A stretch of 64,000 bases of DNA from Roseivirga pacifica (GTDB taxonomy: Bacteria; Bacteroidota; Bacteroidia; Cytophagales; Cyclobacteriaceae): positions 1,123,501-1,187,500 of the forward strand of contig NZ_FOIR01000001.1 in the NCBI RefSeq assembly GCF_900111145.1. The letters are read 5' to 3'. The position numbers were made by a program, and so were the translations under genes. Below, in pieces: positions 54,242 to 63,231 of the stretch (position 1 is its first letter; each line of letters begins with the position of its first letter). The notes beneath the pieces are model-generated. The model ran no database searches. It was not told the origin of the DNA and saw nothing but the letters and a program-made list of their open reading frames with translations.

Positions 54242-54437
54242 TTTTTAAAATCTGACCTGCCATTCTATAGCCAATCCGTGTGCCAAAACTTTTAATCAAC
54301 AGAAAATCAAATAGTTACGGGTTTGTGTTCGAAAGTGTACAAAAAAAGATGTACTAAAAACGTACACCTATTGATTGGTTTCTGAACAGTTTTAAGTGTG
54401 CTTTTTTGTGGCTATTGATTAATTGGGCAGCTAGAAG

Positions 54438-54791
54438 TTAGTCTCTTTCGATAATGCCTTCATTATTTAACTCAAGAAATGAACTTCTCTTTACAGCTTG
54501 AGCAATGATTAAGGAGTTGTCCCTGAAGAGATCAAAGAGTTTTCTGTTTTTAGTATTCCCCGTAGTTATTAGGAATAGTCTTTTTGGTTTGGAAAGGGTA
54601 ATGTGAGAATAGTAGAAGTCTGAATCTTTTGTAATGAGCATCAAGTCGTTTTCATCAGCATAAGCTTGAATTTCGGAGTCTGGGGTTGTATCTCCTTTTG
54701 GTAGCTCAATCACATGAGTCGCTTCAATACCGATAGAAGCTAAAATCTCTTTTAGCAATTGTGGTAATTGGGCATCAATTAGAACCCTCAT
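54438..54791 (-). CDS. DUF5615 PIN-like protein, probable toxin
   Basis: 117 residues. The Mut7-C/DUF5615 PIN-like fold is recognisable: MRVLIDAQLPQLL with the first acidic residue, GDTTPDSEIQAYADEND and LITKDSDFYY with further conserved Asp residues, then RLFLITTGNTKN. Such proteins are predicted ribonucleases encoded with DUF433 partners. Its ATG overlaps the stop of the upstream DUF433 gene by four bases, so the antitoxin is made first, as usual. Confidence 0.85.
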   Translation of the reverse strand: MRVLIDAQLPQLLKEILASIGIEATHVIELPKGDTTPDSEIQAYADENDLMLITKDSDFYYSHITLSKPKRLFLITTGNTKNRKLFDLFRDNSLIIAQAVKRSSFLELNNEGIIERD

Positions 54792-55018
54792 GAAGAAAGC
54801 CGAGTATAGCCTGAATATTTTGTAAGTTTTGTGGCATAAGCTAAACAGGCTAAAATATCTTCTTCTTCTAAAGATGGATATTCTCTTAATATTTCTTCGT
54901 GTGTTTCACCGGCAGCTAGTAAGTCCAAAATTAAATCGACAGTGTATCTTTTATTGCGAATGGTAGGTTTACCATGGCATATGTCGGGGTTAACAGTAAT
55001 TCGACTTAAAATATCCAT
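54788..55018 (-). CDS. DUF433 protein, probable antitoxin
   Basis: 76 residues. DUF433 motifs: ITVNPDICHGKPTIRNKRYTV at the start, LILDLLAAGETHEEILREYPSLEEEDI in the helix-turn-helix-like part. These small proteins pair with DUF5615 PIN-like toxins and probably neutralise them or bind the promoter. A four-base overlap with the toxin gene supports the pair. The chain lacks any longer C-terminal extension. Confidence 0.88.
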   Translation of the reverse strand: MDILSRITVNPDICHGKPTIRNKRYTVDLILDLLAAGETHEEILREYPSLEEEDILACLAYATKLTKYSGYTRLSS

Positions 55019-55092
55019 GAAGTGAATTTACGAAATATTTGAGCTAATGTGTCAGATAAATGCTCGGTTTAAATAGGGCAGGTGTTTTTTGT

Positions 55093-55656
55093 TTAAAGTA
55101 CGCCAAGCTCCTTTCTAGATTCTTCTTTTAGCACTATGCTCATTAAACTAAGCCTTTTTGAGTCTTCAAAACCCATTTCTTTTCTAATCTCTTTTAAAAA
55201 ATCATCTGACGCATTTATCATTTGTTTTGTACTTCCTAGTTTAGAAAGGATGGATAAATTGGATTCGTACTCTAAATACTTTGTAATAAGTCTTTCACTT
55301 CCCCAGTTCATTAGCCCTCTTTTAAATAACATCATTTCTGATGACACCTTATGGTTGATATTATTCTTGCCTTTCAGTGTGTTTCCGAAAATCTCGAATA
55401 GCATTTCGTAAAAATGATCATAAACTTTTTGTTTCTCCTTAAGAATCAAAAGGTCATATTCTCTCTGTTTTACTTTGTTATTCGATATAGAAACAGTCAA
55501 GACAGAGGTCAATGCAGCTAATATTATTGCAACAATTCCAAAAACTGCAATTTTATCTTCAGGGCTTTCTAAATACCATAAAGCCCATATCAAGAGGGCA
55601 CCAAGGAAAAGTGAAAGTAGAAATGTAAGAGTGTATTGAAGTGTGTTTTTTCTCAT
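55093..55656 (-). CDS. Hypothetical membrane protein with a long cytoplasmic tail
   Basis: 187 residues. Two membrane helices at the N-terminus (YTLTFLLSLFLGALLIWALW and IAVFGIVAIILAALTSVLT) are followed by a long charged, helical tail (NNKVKQREYDLLILKEKQKVYDHF...). I recognise no family. Base composition is noticeably more AT-rich than neighbours, hinting at recent acquisition, and it sits next to a toxin-antitoxin-like pair, 75 bases upstream on the same strand. Start ATG at 55656 is clear. Confidence 0.7.
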   Translation of the reverse strand: MRKNTLQYTLTFLLSLFLGALLIWALWYLESPEDKIAVFGIVAIILAALTSVLTVSISNNKVKQREYDLLILKEKQKVYDHFYEMLFEIFGNTLKGKNNINHKVSSEMMLFKRGLMNWGSERLITKYLEYESNLSILSKLGSTKQMINASDDFLKEIRKEMGFEDSKRLSLMSIVLKEESRKELGVL

Positions 55657-55682
55657 ACTTAAACATTAAATAGTATTTATGG

Positions 55683-57035
55683 TCACAACATCTCATTCGC
55701 CAAGTTAGCCAACTCAGACCTTTCACCTTTTTCTAGCGTAATGTGTGCGTAGAGCGGATGATCTTTCACCCTGTCAATAAGGTATGAAAGCCCATTGGAC
55801 TGCGAATCCAAATACGGTGTATCAATCTGGTGGATGTCTCCTGTAAACACGATTTTTGTGTTTTCTCCAGCTCTTGTAATAATGGTTTTTATTTCGTGAG
55901 GCGTTAGGTTCTGCGCTTCGTCCACAATAAAGAATATGTTCGACAAACTGCGCCCACGAATGTAGGCCAAAGGTGTAATCAGCAGCTTTTCCTTATTCAC
56001 CATTTCGGTAATGGCTTTAAACTCTTTATCGGTTTCGCGGTACTGGTTCTGAATAAACTTGAGGTTATCCCAAAGCGGTTCCATGTATGGGTTAAGCTTC
56101 GACTTAATGTCGCCAGGCAAGTAGCCAATGTCCTTATTGCTCAACGGAACGATAGGTCGTGCCAAGTAAATTTGCTTAAACTCTCTACGTTGTTCCAATG
56201 CACCAGCAAGTGTAAGTAGCGTTTTACCGGTACCCGCTACACCCTGTATGGTTACCAGCTTTACTTCCGGGTTCATTACCGCATGAATAGCAAAAGTCTG
56301 TTCGGCATTGCGGGGCTTTATGCCTGAAATTGGTCGCTTGTCTACCTTCTCAATGGTTTCGTCCATAGAGTTGTAGTAGGCCAGTACAGAGTTTTTATCG
56401 CTTTTTAATATAAAGTACTGGTTGGGTTGCGCCTTTTTGCGCTTTAACACCTCCTTTGGTGAAAGCGTGCCATCCTCATAAAGGTGGTTGATCAGGTCAG
56501 AATCTACCTTTTCAATTTCAATTTTACCTTTTCTGAGCGAGTCTACATTCTTGATCTTTCCAGTTTCATAATCCTCAGCAGGTAAGCCCATCGACTTGGC
56601 CTTCATGCGCAGGTTTATATCCTTCGAAACCAAAATTACTTTACGATCAGGGTTTTCGTCCTTCAACCTGAGGGCGGCATTCAAAATGCGGTGGTCGTTC
56701 TTTTTTTCACCAAAAACACGGTTGGCATCCACTTGATTTTCGCCCGAACCGGCTTCCATTACTACTTTAAAACTTCCGCGGGTTTTTCCGTTTAGCGGAA
56801 TCCAATCTTGTAACGATTTGTCTTTAGCCAGTTTGTCGAGCAGGCGAGTAAACTCCCTTGCTTCAAAGTTTTTGGTGTCGTTTCCCTTTTTAAACTGGTC
56901 TAGTTCTTCCAACACGGTAATCGGAAGCCCAACATCGTGCTCCTCAAAATTCATGATGGCGTTGTGTTCAAAAAGTATTACGGAGGTATCGAGTACGAAA
57001 ATTTTCCTGTCAGTCGACTTCTTGGCTCTCGGCAT
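55683..57035 (-). CDS. PhoH2-type protein: PIN ribonuclease domain fused to PhoH ATPase
   Basis: 450 residues. Residues 10-155 are a PIN domain with acidic metal ligands (FVLDTSVILFEH, LEELDQFKKG, KDHRILNAAL-like stretch). The PhoH helicase-like ATPase follows: QTFAIHAVMNPEVKLVTIQG and GVAGTGKTLLTLAGALEQ (Walker A), VDEAQNLTPHEIK (Walker B), FTGDIHQIDTPYLD. Such PIN-PhoH proteins unwind and cut RNA in an ATP-dependent manner. Length is typical. Monocistronic, divergent from the GH109 gene. Confidence 0.93.
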   Translation of the reverse strand: MPRAKKSTDRKIFVLDTSVILFEHNAIMNFEEHDVGLPITVLEELDQFKKGNDTKNFEAREFTRLLDKLAKDKSLQDWIPLNGKTRGSFKVVMEAGSGENQVDANRVFGEKKNDHRILNAALRLKDENPDRKVILVSKDINLRMKAKSMGLPAEDYETGKIKNVDSLRKGKIEIEKVDSDLINHLYEDGTLSPKEVLKRKKAQPNQYFILKSDKNSVLAYYNSMDETIEKVDKRPISGIKPRNAEQTFAIHAVMNPEVKLVTIQGVAGTGKTLLTLAGALEQRREFKQIYLARPIVPLSNKDIGYLPGDIKSKLNPYMEPLWDNLKFIQNQYRETDKEFKAITEMVNKEKLLITPLAYIRGRSLSNIFFIVDEAQNLTPHEIKTIITRAGENTKIVFTGDIHQIDTPYLDSQSNGLSYLIDRVKDHPLYAHITLEKGERSELANLANEML

Positions 57036-57200
57036 ATATTCTTCGGATAAGAAAGGTTAGAACTTGTTTTAATTTAGTAAATATTCGACTGAAACAAGTG
57101 CCCAGCGCATTGTTAATATTTAGATAATATCAATTATGGTAACAATGGGCTGGTATTAAATGAATTAGTATTTTCAAGCTCAACTTTTTAATAGATCGAT

Positions 57201-58577
57201 ATGACATTCAGCTCAAATCAGAACTCACGGAGGAAATTTATTAAGTCAACAGCCTTGGCGGGCACTGCCATGTCTTTGGTTTCACCATCCATGCTTTTTG
57301 GCGAAACAAAGGCCGAAAAGATTAGGCTTGCTTTTATTGGAACGGGCGAAAGAGGTCGCGGCCAGCTTAGCGTGGCGCTCTACAGAGACGATGTGGAAAT
57401 TACGGCTTTGGCCGATCCGAATGCCGAGGTATTGAACAAAGCGGCCAAAATGGTAGAGGAGCGACAAGGCAATAAGCCGGCCCTTTATGGTAATGGTGAT
57501 TACGACTACAAAAAGCTATTGGAGCGTGACGATGTAGATGCGGTTTACATTGCTACCCCTTGGGTTTGGCACGTGCCTATGGGGGTTGATGCCATGCGGG
57601 CTGGTAAAGCTGTGGCCATGGAGGTTTCTGGAGCGACTGACCTGCAAGAGTGCTGGGACCTTGTGAATGTGCAAGAAGAAACTGGCACACCGTTTATGTT
57701 TATGGAAAATGTGAATTATCGCAGAGATGTAATGGCGGTAATGAACATGGTGCGTGAAGGACTTTTTGGCGAAATGATTCACTTAGAAGGCGGCTATCAG
57801 CACGATTTGAGAGGGGTGAAATTTAACGATGGGAAGTCTCCATATGGTCAAGGTGTGAAGTTTGGCGATGAAGGCTACAGCGAATCCAAGTGGAGAACCA
57901 ATCATTCGGTGCACCGAAATGCAGAGCTTTATCCAACACATGGGTTAGGGCCGGTCGCCACTACGGTAAATGTGAACAGAGGGAACCGTTTTGAATATCT
58001 TACCTCAATGGCTACAAAATCGCGCGGTTTGCATGAGTACATTGTAAACCATCCGAATGGTGGCAAAGATCACCCAAATGCCAAAGTTAACTTTAGGTTG
58101 GGCGATGTGGTGACCACCTTAATTAAAACCGCAAACGGTGAAACCATTACCCTAAACCACGATACCAACTTACCTAGACCGTACTCTTTGGGTTTCCGTT
58201 ACCAAGGTACCAAAGGTCTTTGGATGGACATAAATGACTCATTGTATGTGGAGGGCGTGAGTGAGCCGCACCGCTGGACGGACGATAAGGCGTTTATGGA
58301 GAAGTATGATCACCCGTTGTGGAAGAAATATGGTAAGCAAGCTGCTACTGCCGGCCATGGCGGGATGGATTTCTTTGTAATGCATGCCTTTATTGAGGCA
58401 TGGAAACGCAAAGCACCAATGCCGCTCGATGTATATGATGCTGCCAGCTGGATGGCCGTAACTTGTCTATCGGAAGAGTCGATTTCTAAGGGTAGTGAGC
58501 CGGTGCAGTTCCCAGACTTTACACGAGGCAAGTGGATTAACCGAAAGCCTATTTTCGCTTTTGATGATAGTTATTAA
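57201..58577 (+). CDS. GH109 family alpha-N-acetylgalactosaminidase (Gfo/Idh/MocA fold), Tat-exported
   Basis: 458 residues. A twin-arginine signal (NSRRKFIKSTALAGTAMSL) predicts folded export with bound NAD. The Rossmann motif IGTGERGRG follows. From memory the body matches the Elizabethkingia GH109 enzyme closely and in order: GNGDYDYKKLL, TPWVWH, MEVSGATDLQECWD, ENVNYRRDVMA, GGYQHDLR, WRTNHSVHRNAELYPTHG, SHPNAK-type loop and GHGGMDFF. GH109 removes terminal alpha-GalNAc by an NAD-dependent redox mechanism. Family membership is strong; specificity should be regarded as probable. It is the first gene of the GalNAc-like cluster. Confidence 0.85.
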   Translation: MTFSSNQNSRRKFIKSTALAGTAMSLVSPSMLFGETKAEKIRLAFIGTGERGRGQLSVALYRDDVEITALADPNAEVLNKAAKMVEERQGNKPALYGNGDYDYKKLLERDDVDAVYIATPWVWHVPMGVDAMRAGKAVAMEVSGATDLQECWDLVNVQEETGTPFMFMENVNYRRDVMAVMNMVREGLFGEMIHLEGGYQHDLRGVKFNDGKSPYGQGVKFGDEGYSESKWRTNHSVHRNAELYPTHGLGPVATTVNVNRGNRFEYLTSMATKSRGLHEYIVNHPNGGKDHPNAKVNFRLGDVVTTLIKTANGETITLNHDTNLPRPYSLGFRYQGTKGLWMDINDSLYVEGVSEPHRWTDDKAFMEKYDHPLWKKYGKQAATAGHGGMDFFVMHAFIEAWKRKAPMPLDVYDAASWMAVTCLSEESISKGSEPVQFPDFTRGKWINRKPIFAFDDSY

Positions 58578-58588
58578 GGATAAAATAT

Positions 58589-58711
58589 CGTCATTCTGAG
58601 TCCCGAGCATTCGGGACGAAAGAATCTGCCCGATAAATGCACTGCAATTAACAAACAGATTCTTTTGCTCGACTATTTCTCTAAGGAGAAATTTTCTCGC
58701 TCAGAATGACG
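58589..58711. repeat. Nested palindromic repeat (four inverted pairs in 123 bases)
   Basis: Outer arms CGTCATTCTGAG (58589-58600) and CTCAGAATGACG (58700-58711) are perfect inverted copies. Inside lie GTCCCGA/TCGGGAC (58600-58617, 4-base loop), AAAGAATCTG (58619-58628) with CAGATTCTTT (58656-58665), and ATTTCTC/GAGAAAT (58675-58692). The whole could fold as a branched cruciform. The opening GTCATTCTGAG resembles dispersed repeats I recall from Bacteroidota genomes. It fills the gap between convergent genes and could also stop transcription. Confidence 0.7.
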
Positions 58712-58746
58712 ACTCTAAGGCTTTTGTGACGCCTTTATGTCTTAGT

Positions 58747-60513
58747 CTAAAAACTCAGCTTTCTCCAAATTCTGATTAAGCCGATTGAAGAAGCAACAGT
58801 GATTACTGCTAGAATCACACCATTGGTTAATTCGCCATATACCAGCATACCAATGGCGAACAGTGCGCTGTAAACAATAAAAATCCCTAAGATCACAGCC
58901 ATTAAATCTGCACTGAATTTTCCGGTGCCTTCTTTCAGGCTCACGCCAGCGAACTGCATTTTAGTCTTAAATCGGTTCCAGCCCATGCCATAGGGCGTTA
59001 CCAAATTGTAGAATTTCTCTAGCGTTTTATCGTCCTCTGGTTTGGTTAAGAAGGTAACCAACACCCAAGTAACGGTGGTAATCCCCACGCCCAAAATTAA
59101 CTCCCAATGACTTTCTAGTCCGGTAGGGAATGCTTTGAGTAAGACGGCAACAATAAATGATACGATCATACCACTGATCTCACTCCACGCATTAACGCGC
59201 CACCAGAACCAGCGCAGAATAAAGATTGAACCTGTGCCAGCACCAATTTGTAGCAATATTTCGAATGCCTCCAAAGCATTTTCGAGCACTAAGGCCAAAA
59301 GGCCAGTAAAAATCATGAGTACAACTGTTGAGATTCTTCCTACCATTACTTTCTCTTTTTCGCTGGCTTCTGGCTTTACAAAACGCTCGTAAAAATCGTG
59401 TACTAGGTAAGAAGATCCCCAGTTTAAGTGTGTAGAAATGGTTGACATAAAAGCAGCGATAAGCGATGCCACTACAATACCCAAAAGCCCACTTGGCAGG
59501 TTCAATAGCATGGCCGAATAGCCAAGGTCATCCTTAACAATTTTCTCGCTAATGTCAGGGAAAGCGGTTTGAATGCTTGCCAAGTCCGGATAAACCACCA
59601 AAGATGCCAGCGCAATAATGATCCACGGCCAAGGGCGCAATGCGTAGTGCGTTACGTTAAAAAGCAGGGTAGCTAAAACTGCATGTTTTTCGTTTTTGGC
59701 AGAAAGCATACGTTGAGCAATGTAGCCACCGCCACCAGGTTCTGCACCCGGATACCAAACACTCCACCACTGAACGGCCAGCGGCACAATGATAAGTGGC
59801 ACATAAGCTGCCGGATCGCTAAAGTCAGGTAGAATATTCAACTTATCTGTAACATTAGGATGCGTAAGTAAAGTGTCTAAACCACCAATCTCTGGCATAT
59901 TCATTACGTAAATGGCGGCACCAACGGAGCCTACCATGGCAATAATAAATTGAAGGAAATCGGTGAGAATAACGCCACGTAAACCACCAAGGGAGCTATA
60001 AATCACCGTAATAATTGAGGCAATAAGAATGCTTTGCACTGGGCTGAGACCAAACAGTACACCTCCGATTTTTATACCCGCAAGTGTTACGGTAGCCATA
60101 ATCATTACATTAAAGAAAAAGCCTAAGTAAATGGCACGGAAGGCACGGAGAAAGCGTGCTGCTTTTCCACTGTACCTAATTTCGTAAAACTCCAGATCGG
60201 TCATTACGCCCGACTTGCGCCACAATTTGGCGTAAATGAATACGGTTACCATTCCCGTAACCAAAAATGCCCACCACGACCAGTTACCGGCCACACCATT
60301 TGTTCTTACTATGTCGGTTACCAAATTGGGGGTGTCAGCTGAAAAAGTGGTGGCAACCATGGAGACACCAATAAGCCACCAAGGCATGTTTCTACCAGAT
60401 AAGAAAAACTCTTTGGCACTAGAACCTGCTTGTTTTGAAACACGGATACCAATGACAAGGAAAACGACAAAAAATAAGGCAATTATGCCCCAGTCTAAAG
60501 TGGATAGATTCAT
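58747..60513 (-). CDS. SSS-family sodium/solute symporter, probable N-acetylhexosamine importer
   Basis: 588 residues from the ATG at 60513 (two codons of a longer frame ignored), about 14 membrane helices. NMPWWLIGVSMVATTFSADTPN is the SSS core helix 1-2 region, and GVMTDLEFYEIRYSGKAARFLRAFR is conserved in a Bacteroidota subgroup. It differs from the galactose symporter at 35543 in the sugar-site region (ATTFSADTPN against ASNISAEQ). It faces the GH109 gene and is divergent from the nucleotidyltransferase/kinase pair, so GalNAc or a related amino sugar is the likely substrate. Inferred from context. Confidence 0.82.
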   Translation of the reverse strand: MNLSTLDWGIIALFFVVFLVIGIRVSKQAGSSAKEFFLSGRNMPWWLIGVSMVATTFSADTPNLVTDIVRTNGVAGNWSWWAFLVTGMVTVFIYAKLWRKSGVMTDLEFYEIRYSGKAARFLRAFRAIYLGFFFNVMIMATVTLAGIKIGGVLFGLSPVQSILIASIITVIYSSLGGLRGVILTDFLQFIIAMVGSVGAAIYVMNMPEIGGLDTLLTHPNVTDKLNILPDFSDPAAYVPLIIVPLAVQWWSVWYPGAEPGGGGYIAQRMLSAKNEKHAVLATLLFNVTHYALRPWPWIIIALASLVVYPDLASIQTAFPDISEKIVKDDLGYSAMLLNLPSGLLGIVVASLIAAFMSTISTHLNWGSSYLVHDFYERFVKPEASEKEKVMVGRISTVVLMIFTGLLALVLENALEAFEILLQIGAGTGSIFILRWFWWRVNAWSEISGMIVSFIVAVLLKAFPTGLESHWELILGVGITTVTWVLVTFLTKPEDDKTLEKFYNLVTPYGMGWNRFKTKMQFAGVSLKEGTGKFSADLMAVILGIFIVYSALFAIGMLVYGELTNGVILAVITVASSIGLIRIWRKLSF

Positions 60514-60597
60514 AATAAATAGGTTGAACAATTGGTTTCTATGGAGTTTTTAAACAATTTCAAACCGACAAGTTAAAAACTTTTTTAAGAGGAAATT

Positions 60598-61488
60598 ATG
60601 GATTTAACCTTAGTAGTTTTAGCGGCAGGAATGGGAAGCCGTTATGGCGGAAACAAGCAGTTGGACGGTATTGGCCCAAATGGTGAAATTATCATGGATT
60701 ACTCAATTCACGATGCCATTAATGCCGGCTTTACGAAAGTGGTGTTCATCATCAGAACCGACTTAAAAGAAGCTTTCGAAAACCACTATGCGGAGCGTTT
60801 TAAAGGCAAGATCAAAATGGAATATGCCTTCCAAAACGAATACACTGAGCATACTGCTCCTTATGAGCCAATTCGCAAAAAACCTTGGGGAACAACACAC
60901 GCAGTACTTGCCGCCAAGCACTTAATTAACGAACCCTTTGTGGTAATTAATGCTGATGACTACTACGGTCAGGAGTCTTTTAAAGAAGTGGTGGCAGCCA
61001 TGAAAGACTTGAAAGAGAATGAGTACCTAATTATGGGGTACGAGCTTGTGAATACCCTTTCTGATCACGGAACGGTAAACCGCGGTGTTTGTCAGGTAGA
61101 TGAAAACATGCACTTGGTAGGAATAAAAGAGACCCTTTCTATAGGTAAGAAAGACGGTAAAATTTCTTATGAGGAAGATGGCGTAACCCATGAATTGAGC
61201 CCAGATACGTATGTTTCGATGAATTTCTTTGGCTTCCCTCCATCTGTTTTGCCATTGTTCGAAGAAAAGTTCATTGCTTTTGTAGAAGAAAACAAAGAGT
61301 CGCCAAAGGCTGAGTGCTTTATGCCTGTTGAGGTAGGTAACCTTATGAAGGAAGGCAAGGCTGTGGTAAAAGTTGTTCCAACATCAGCTTCGTGGTTGGG
61401 TGTTACTTACAAAGAAGACAAGGAGCACGTTGTAGCCGGCATTAAGCAAATGGTTGCTGATGGTACTTACCCAGAAGAAGTAAAGTAA
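60598..61488 (+). CDS. Sugar-1-phosphate nucleotidyltransferase
   Basis: 296 residues, GT-A-like fold. Activation loop LAAGMGSRYGGNKQLDGIGP with the conserved Arg and Lys, GTTHAVLAAKHLI in the substrate pocket and NADDYYG (metal-binding Asp) are typical. It converts a sugar 1-phosphate and a nucleoside triphosphate to an NDP-sugar. Direct coupling to a NahK-like kinase gene, whose ATG follows the stop codon at once, points to UDP-GalNAc or UDP-GlcNAc formation from the kinase product. The exact sugar and nucleotide are inferred. Confidence 0.83.
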   Translation: MDLTLVVLAAGMGSRYGGNKQLDGIGPNGEIIMDYSIHDAINAGFTKVVFIIRTDLKEAFENHYAERFKGKIKMEYAFQNEYTEHTAPYEPIRKKPWGTTHAVLAAKHLINEPFVVINADDYYGQESFKEVVAAMKDLKENEYLIMGYELVNTLSDHGTVNRGVCQVDENMHLVGIKETLSIGKKDGKISYEEDGVTHELSPDTYVSMNFFGFPPSVLPLFEEKFIAFVEENKESPKAECFMPVEVGNLMKEGKAVVKVVPTSASWLGVTYKEDKEHVVAGIKQMVADGTYPEEVK

Positions 61489-62499
61489 ATGAGGGCAGAA
61501 GAAGCCTTAAAATATTTTCAAATTGAAGGAGCAGTCGAACAGATTGCTCCTTTTGGTTTGGGGCATATTAACGATACCTATATAGTCCGCACTAGCGAGG
61601 GCGAATACCTGTTGCAGCAAGTGAATACACAGGTGTTTAAAAAGCCTGAAGTGCTCGAACAAAACATTGCCAGGGTTGTACAAAAGTTTCCGAAGCTGTT
61701 TCCAGCGCAGTTAAAAGCTACTGAAAATAGGTATCACCTTATTGGCCAAGACTTTTGCTGGCGCATGCAAGCATTCATGTCCGATACTTATTCGCCAAAC
61801 GAGGTGAAAAGTGAAGCAGAGACCCGTGCAGTGGCCAGCGGCTATGCACAAATGATGGCTGCTTTTGTAACGGAGGATGCGAGCAATTATGAGTTGCCAA
61901 TTCCGCGTTTTCACGATCTGAACTGGCGACTGGAGCAGCTCGATGATGCTATAAACACCAATTTTAGCAATAGGCTGGAAGGTTCGAAAACCGAGTTGGA
62001 AGGCATTAATTCTTTTAGGTGGGTGGCTGAAAAAATGGATGAACTTATTGCTGAAGGTTTACCGCTTCGTTTATGCCATAATGATACTAAAACCGGTAAT
62101 ATCCTTTTGAATAAGGCAGATAAGTCTTTTGCCAAAGTTATAGACTTAGATACGCTTGGGCCGGGTTATGTGCTGAATGATTATGGTGATATAATGCGAT
62201 CGTTGTTCACCATTGCTCCAGAAAACGAAGCAGACCATACTAAGATTGTGGTGCGTCCAGCATACCTCGATATTCTGAAGGAAGAGTTCCAGTCCCTATT
62301 AGCACAGAAACTCACGCCAATAGAGCTGCAAACCCTTGAGTTTGGCGGTTTGTGTATGACATACATTACGGCCATAAGGTTTTTTACTGACTACCTGAAC
62401 GGAGATATCTATTACAAAACCAGTTTTGATAAAGAGAACTTGGTTCGCGCCAAAAACCAGCTGAGGTTGTTAGAGCTGATGAAGGATTATGTAGATTAG
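61489..62499 (+). CDS. NahK-like N-acetylhexosamine 1-kinase (aminoglycoside-phosphotransferase fold)
   Basis: 336 residues. The APH-type kinase core shows LLQQVNTQVFKKPEVL near the N-lobe, the Brenner motif LCHNDTKTGNILLN (catalytic Asp with Asn), and VIDLDTLGPG (metal-binding Asp). The early GLGHINDTYIV replaces the glycine loop. NahK phosphorylates GlcNAc and GalNAc at C1; this protein resembles it in layout and in the HNDTKTGN motif. Zero-base spacing from the nucleotidyltransferase suggests that the two make a nucleotide-activated sugar together. Confidence 0.83.
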   Translation: MRAEEALKYFQIEGAVEQIAPFGLGHINDTYIVRTSEGEYLLQQVNTQVFKKPEVLEQNIARVVQKFPKLFPAQLKATENRYHLIGQDFCWRMQAFMSDTYSPNEVKSEAETRAVASGYAQMMAAFVTEDASNYELPIPRFHDLNWRLEQLDDAINTNFSNRLEGSKTELEGINSFRWVAEKMDELIAEGLPLRLCHNDTKTGNILLNKADKSFAKVIDLDTLGPGYVLNDYGDIMRSLFTIAPENEADHTKIVVRPAYLDILKEEFQSLLAQKLTPIELQTLEFGGLCMTYITAIRFFTDYLNGDIYYKTSFDKENLVRAKNQLRLLELMKDYVD

Positions 62500-62605
62500 G
62501 GTATCGGCCTCACACATCGTCACAGTTTTTGATGATTAACTGAACATCTTGTGGCAATTCACGTTACGCAATTAATGTACATACATGTATACTAAACTAT
62601 TAATG

Positions 62606-63178
62606 ATGAAAAAGATACTCTTTACACTATTAGCAGTGGTTGTTGCTACGGCATTCAATACTGCTCAGGCTCAAACCTGGAAAGTTGATCCTGCTCACTC
62701 AAGCATTTTGTTCAATGCAAAACACTCTGGTATTTCCTTTGTAAACGGTCGCTTCGATCAGTTTGAGGGAACAGTTGAAGGTGGCAAAGTAGATGATTTT
62801 AGCGGAGCTAAAGTAGCGTTTACGGCACAAACTGCTAGCATTAATACCAATGTTGAACCAAGAGACAATCACTTGAGGTCGGCAGACTTTTTTGATGTAG
62901 AAAATCACCCAACATTGACTTTTGAGAGCACTTCTTTCAAAAAGAAAAAGGGGAGTACATATGAAGTGGTTGGTAACCTAACCATGCGAGGTAACACCAA
63001 ACAAGTTACGCTTACGGCAGAGCACATTGGCTCTACAAAGAACCGTAGTGGGAAAGATTTGGTTGGCTTCAGGCTGCACGGAGAGGTAGATAGAACAGAA
63101 TTTGGTGTAAATGGAGCCTCAGGTTCCGTGGCGCCAATCATCGAGATCATCTGTAACATTGAGATGTCAGTGCAGTAG
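62606..63178 (+). CDS. Secreted YceI-family protein
   Basis: 190 residues from the ATG at 62606 (ATG at 62603 and 62585 are also in frame). Signal peptide KKILFTLLAVVVATAFNTAQAQ. The lipocalin-like YceI fold is visible: WKVDPAHSSILFNAKHSGI, VAFTAQTASINTN, DFFDVENHPTLTFES and GNLTMRGNTKQVTL. Family members bind isoprenoid-type lipids such as polyprenyl quinones in the periplasm. Monocistronic with a terminator. Confidence 0.93.
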   Translation: MKKILFTLLAVVVATAFNTAQAQTWKVDPAHSSILFNAKHSGISFVNGRFDQFEGTVEGGKVDDFSGAKVAFTAQTASINTNVEPRDNHLRSADFFDVENHPTLTFESTSFKKKKGSTYEVVGNLTMRGNTKQVTLTAEHIGSTKNRSGKDLVGFRLHGEVDRTEFGVNGASGSVAPIIEIICNIEMSVQ

Positions 63179-63204
63179 TTAGGCTTTAAGCATATAAGGT
63201 ATTG

Positions 63205-63231
63205 AAGGCTTCACATGTGTGAGGCCTTTTT
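63205..63231 (+). terminator. Intrinsic terminator after the YceI gene
   Basis: AAGGC..TCACA pairs with TGTGA..GCCTT across a two-base TG loop (one internal mismatch), followed by TTTTTG. Confidence 0.8.

Noticed and set aside
54310-54370. GTGTAC/GTACAC pair upstream of the small membrane protein as an operator
   Set aside because: The arms are short and the AT-rich surroundings make chance likely.
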